This document shows, one piece after another, positions 63,961 through 64,000 of a stretch of 64,000 nt of DNA. Each line of letters begins with the position of its first letter. Positions within the stretch are counted from its first letter, which is position 1. A model generated the notes under the pieces. It saw nothing but the letters and a program-made list of their open reading frames with translations, was not told where the DNA came from and ran no database searches. The stretch comes from Pseudofrankia sp. DC12 (lineage in GTDB: Bacteria; Actinomycetota; Actinomycetes; Frankiales; Frankiaceae). The position numbers and the translations under genes were made by a program. The stretch covers positions 2,380,640 through 2,444,639 of the forward strand of contig NZ_KQ031391.1 in the NCBI RefSeq assembly GCF_000966285.1. Reading direction: 5' to 3'.

Positions 63961-64000
63961 GGCCACCGAGGAGGCCGCGTTAAGCGGAAATCCACCCCGT

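Overview
The window is very GC-rich actinobacterial chromosome (GTG starts are common and third codon positions are almost always G or C). The gene content (tRNA-Gln next to glmU and prs, an SAV2177-type methyltransferase, a Suc_Fer-like protein, LppP/LprE and DUF305 proteins, decaying gene copies, GC-rich palindromic intergenic repeats) suggests a Frankia-like soil or plant-associated actinomycete. This taxonomic reading is inference; no marker gene settles the genus.

Layout. 0-14 kb is mostly housekeeping: acyl desaturase, tRNA-Gln(TTG), glmU, prs, a protein mannosyltransferase with a decayed second copy, rsmI, ksgA and tatD, a receptor-type ligand-binding protein and a YdcF-like protein. 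14-21 kb holds trpS behind a family 2 glycosyltransferase, a small protein, an FHA/zinc-ribbon protein, a DUF305 protein and a SulP transporter. 21-29 kb holds an SAM methyltransferase, a 38-residue acidic peptide gene followed by a JmjC/cupin oxygenase, a Suc_Fer protein, an LppP/LprE protein and an aminotransferase-Ddl pair. 29-32 kb has a MazF toxin-antitoxin pair and a FUSC/AlkZ-type pair.

32.8-38.2 kb is a tight operon with overlapping stops and starts: UDP-glucuronate decarboxylase, a cellulose-synthase-like glycosyltransferase, GalE and UDP-glucose dehydrogenase. Together they can make UDP-glucuronate, UDP-xylose and UDP-galactose for an envelope or extracellular polysaccharide. 38.3-40.3 kb is a two-gene module resembling TmpA/TmpB phosphonate catabolism. 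Then come a metallophosphoesterase, a DksA-like protein and an APC permease. 44.9-49.4 kb is a bacterial Hen1-Pnkp RNA repair cassette behind a good leaderless promoter.

49.5-59.4 kb contains intact genes (CorA-like, DUF4352-like, sulfotransferase, an AraC-VOC-UvrA-like operon) between fused remnants of broken genes: DyP peroxidase/acyltransferase, lipoprotein/P450 and cutinase/PKD. 59.5-64 kb has an alpha/beta hydrolase, two tandem 373-residue paralogs of a family I do not recognise (helical N-domain, one hydrophobic segment, beta-rich C-domain), and a MerR remnant with a Cys-Cys membrane protein.

Two themes recur. First, several conserved enzymes (KsgA, Hen1, Pnkp, the TmpA-like dioxygenase, GalE) carry in-frame low-complexity, tandem-repeat or palindromic insertions. 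Second, truncated genes abut each other at sharp junctions. The tandem unknown paralogs and the peptide-JmjC pair are the best candidates for undescribed biology.
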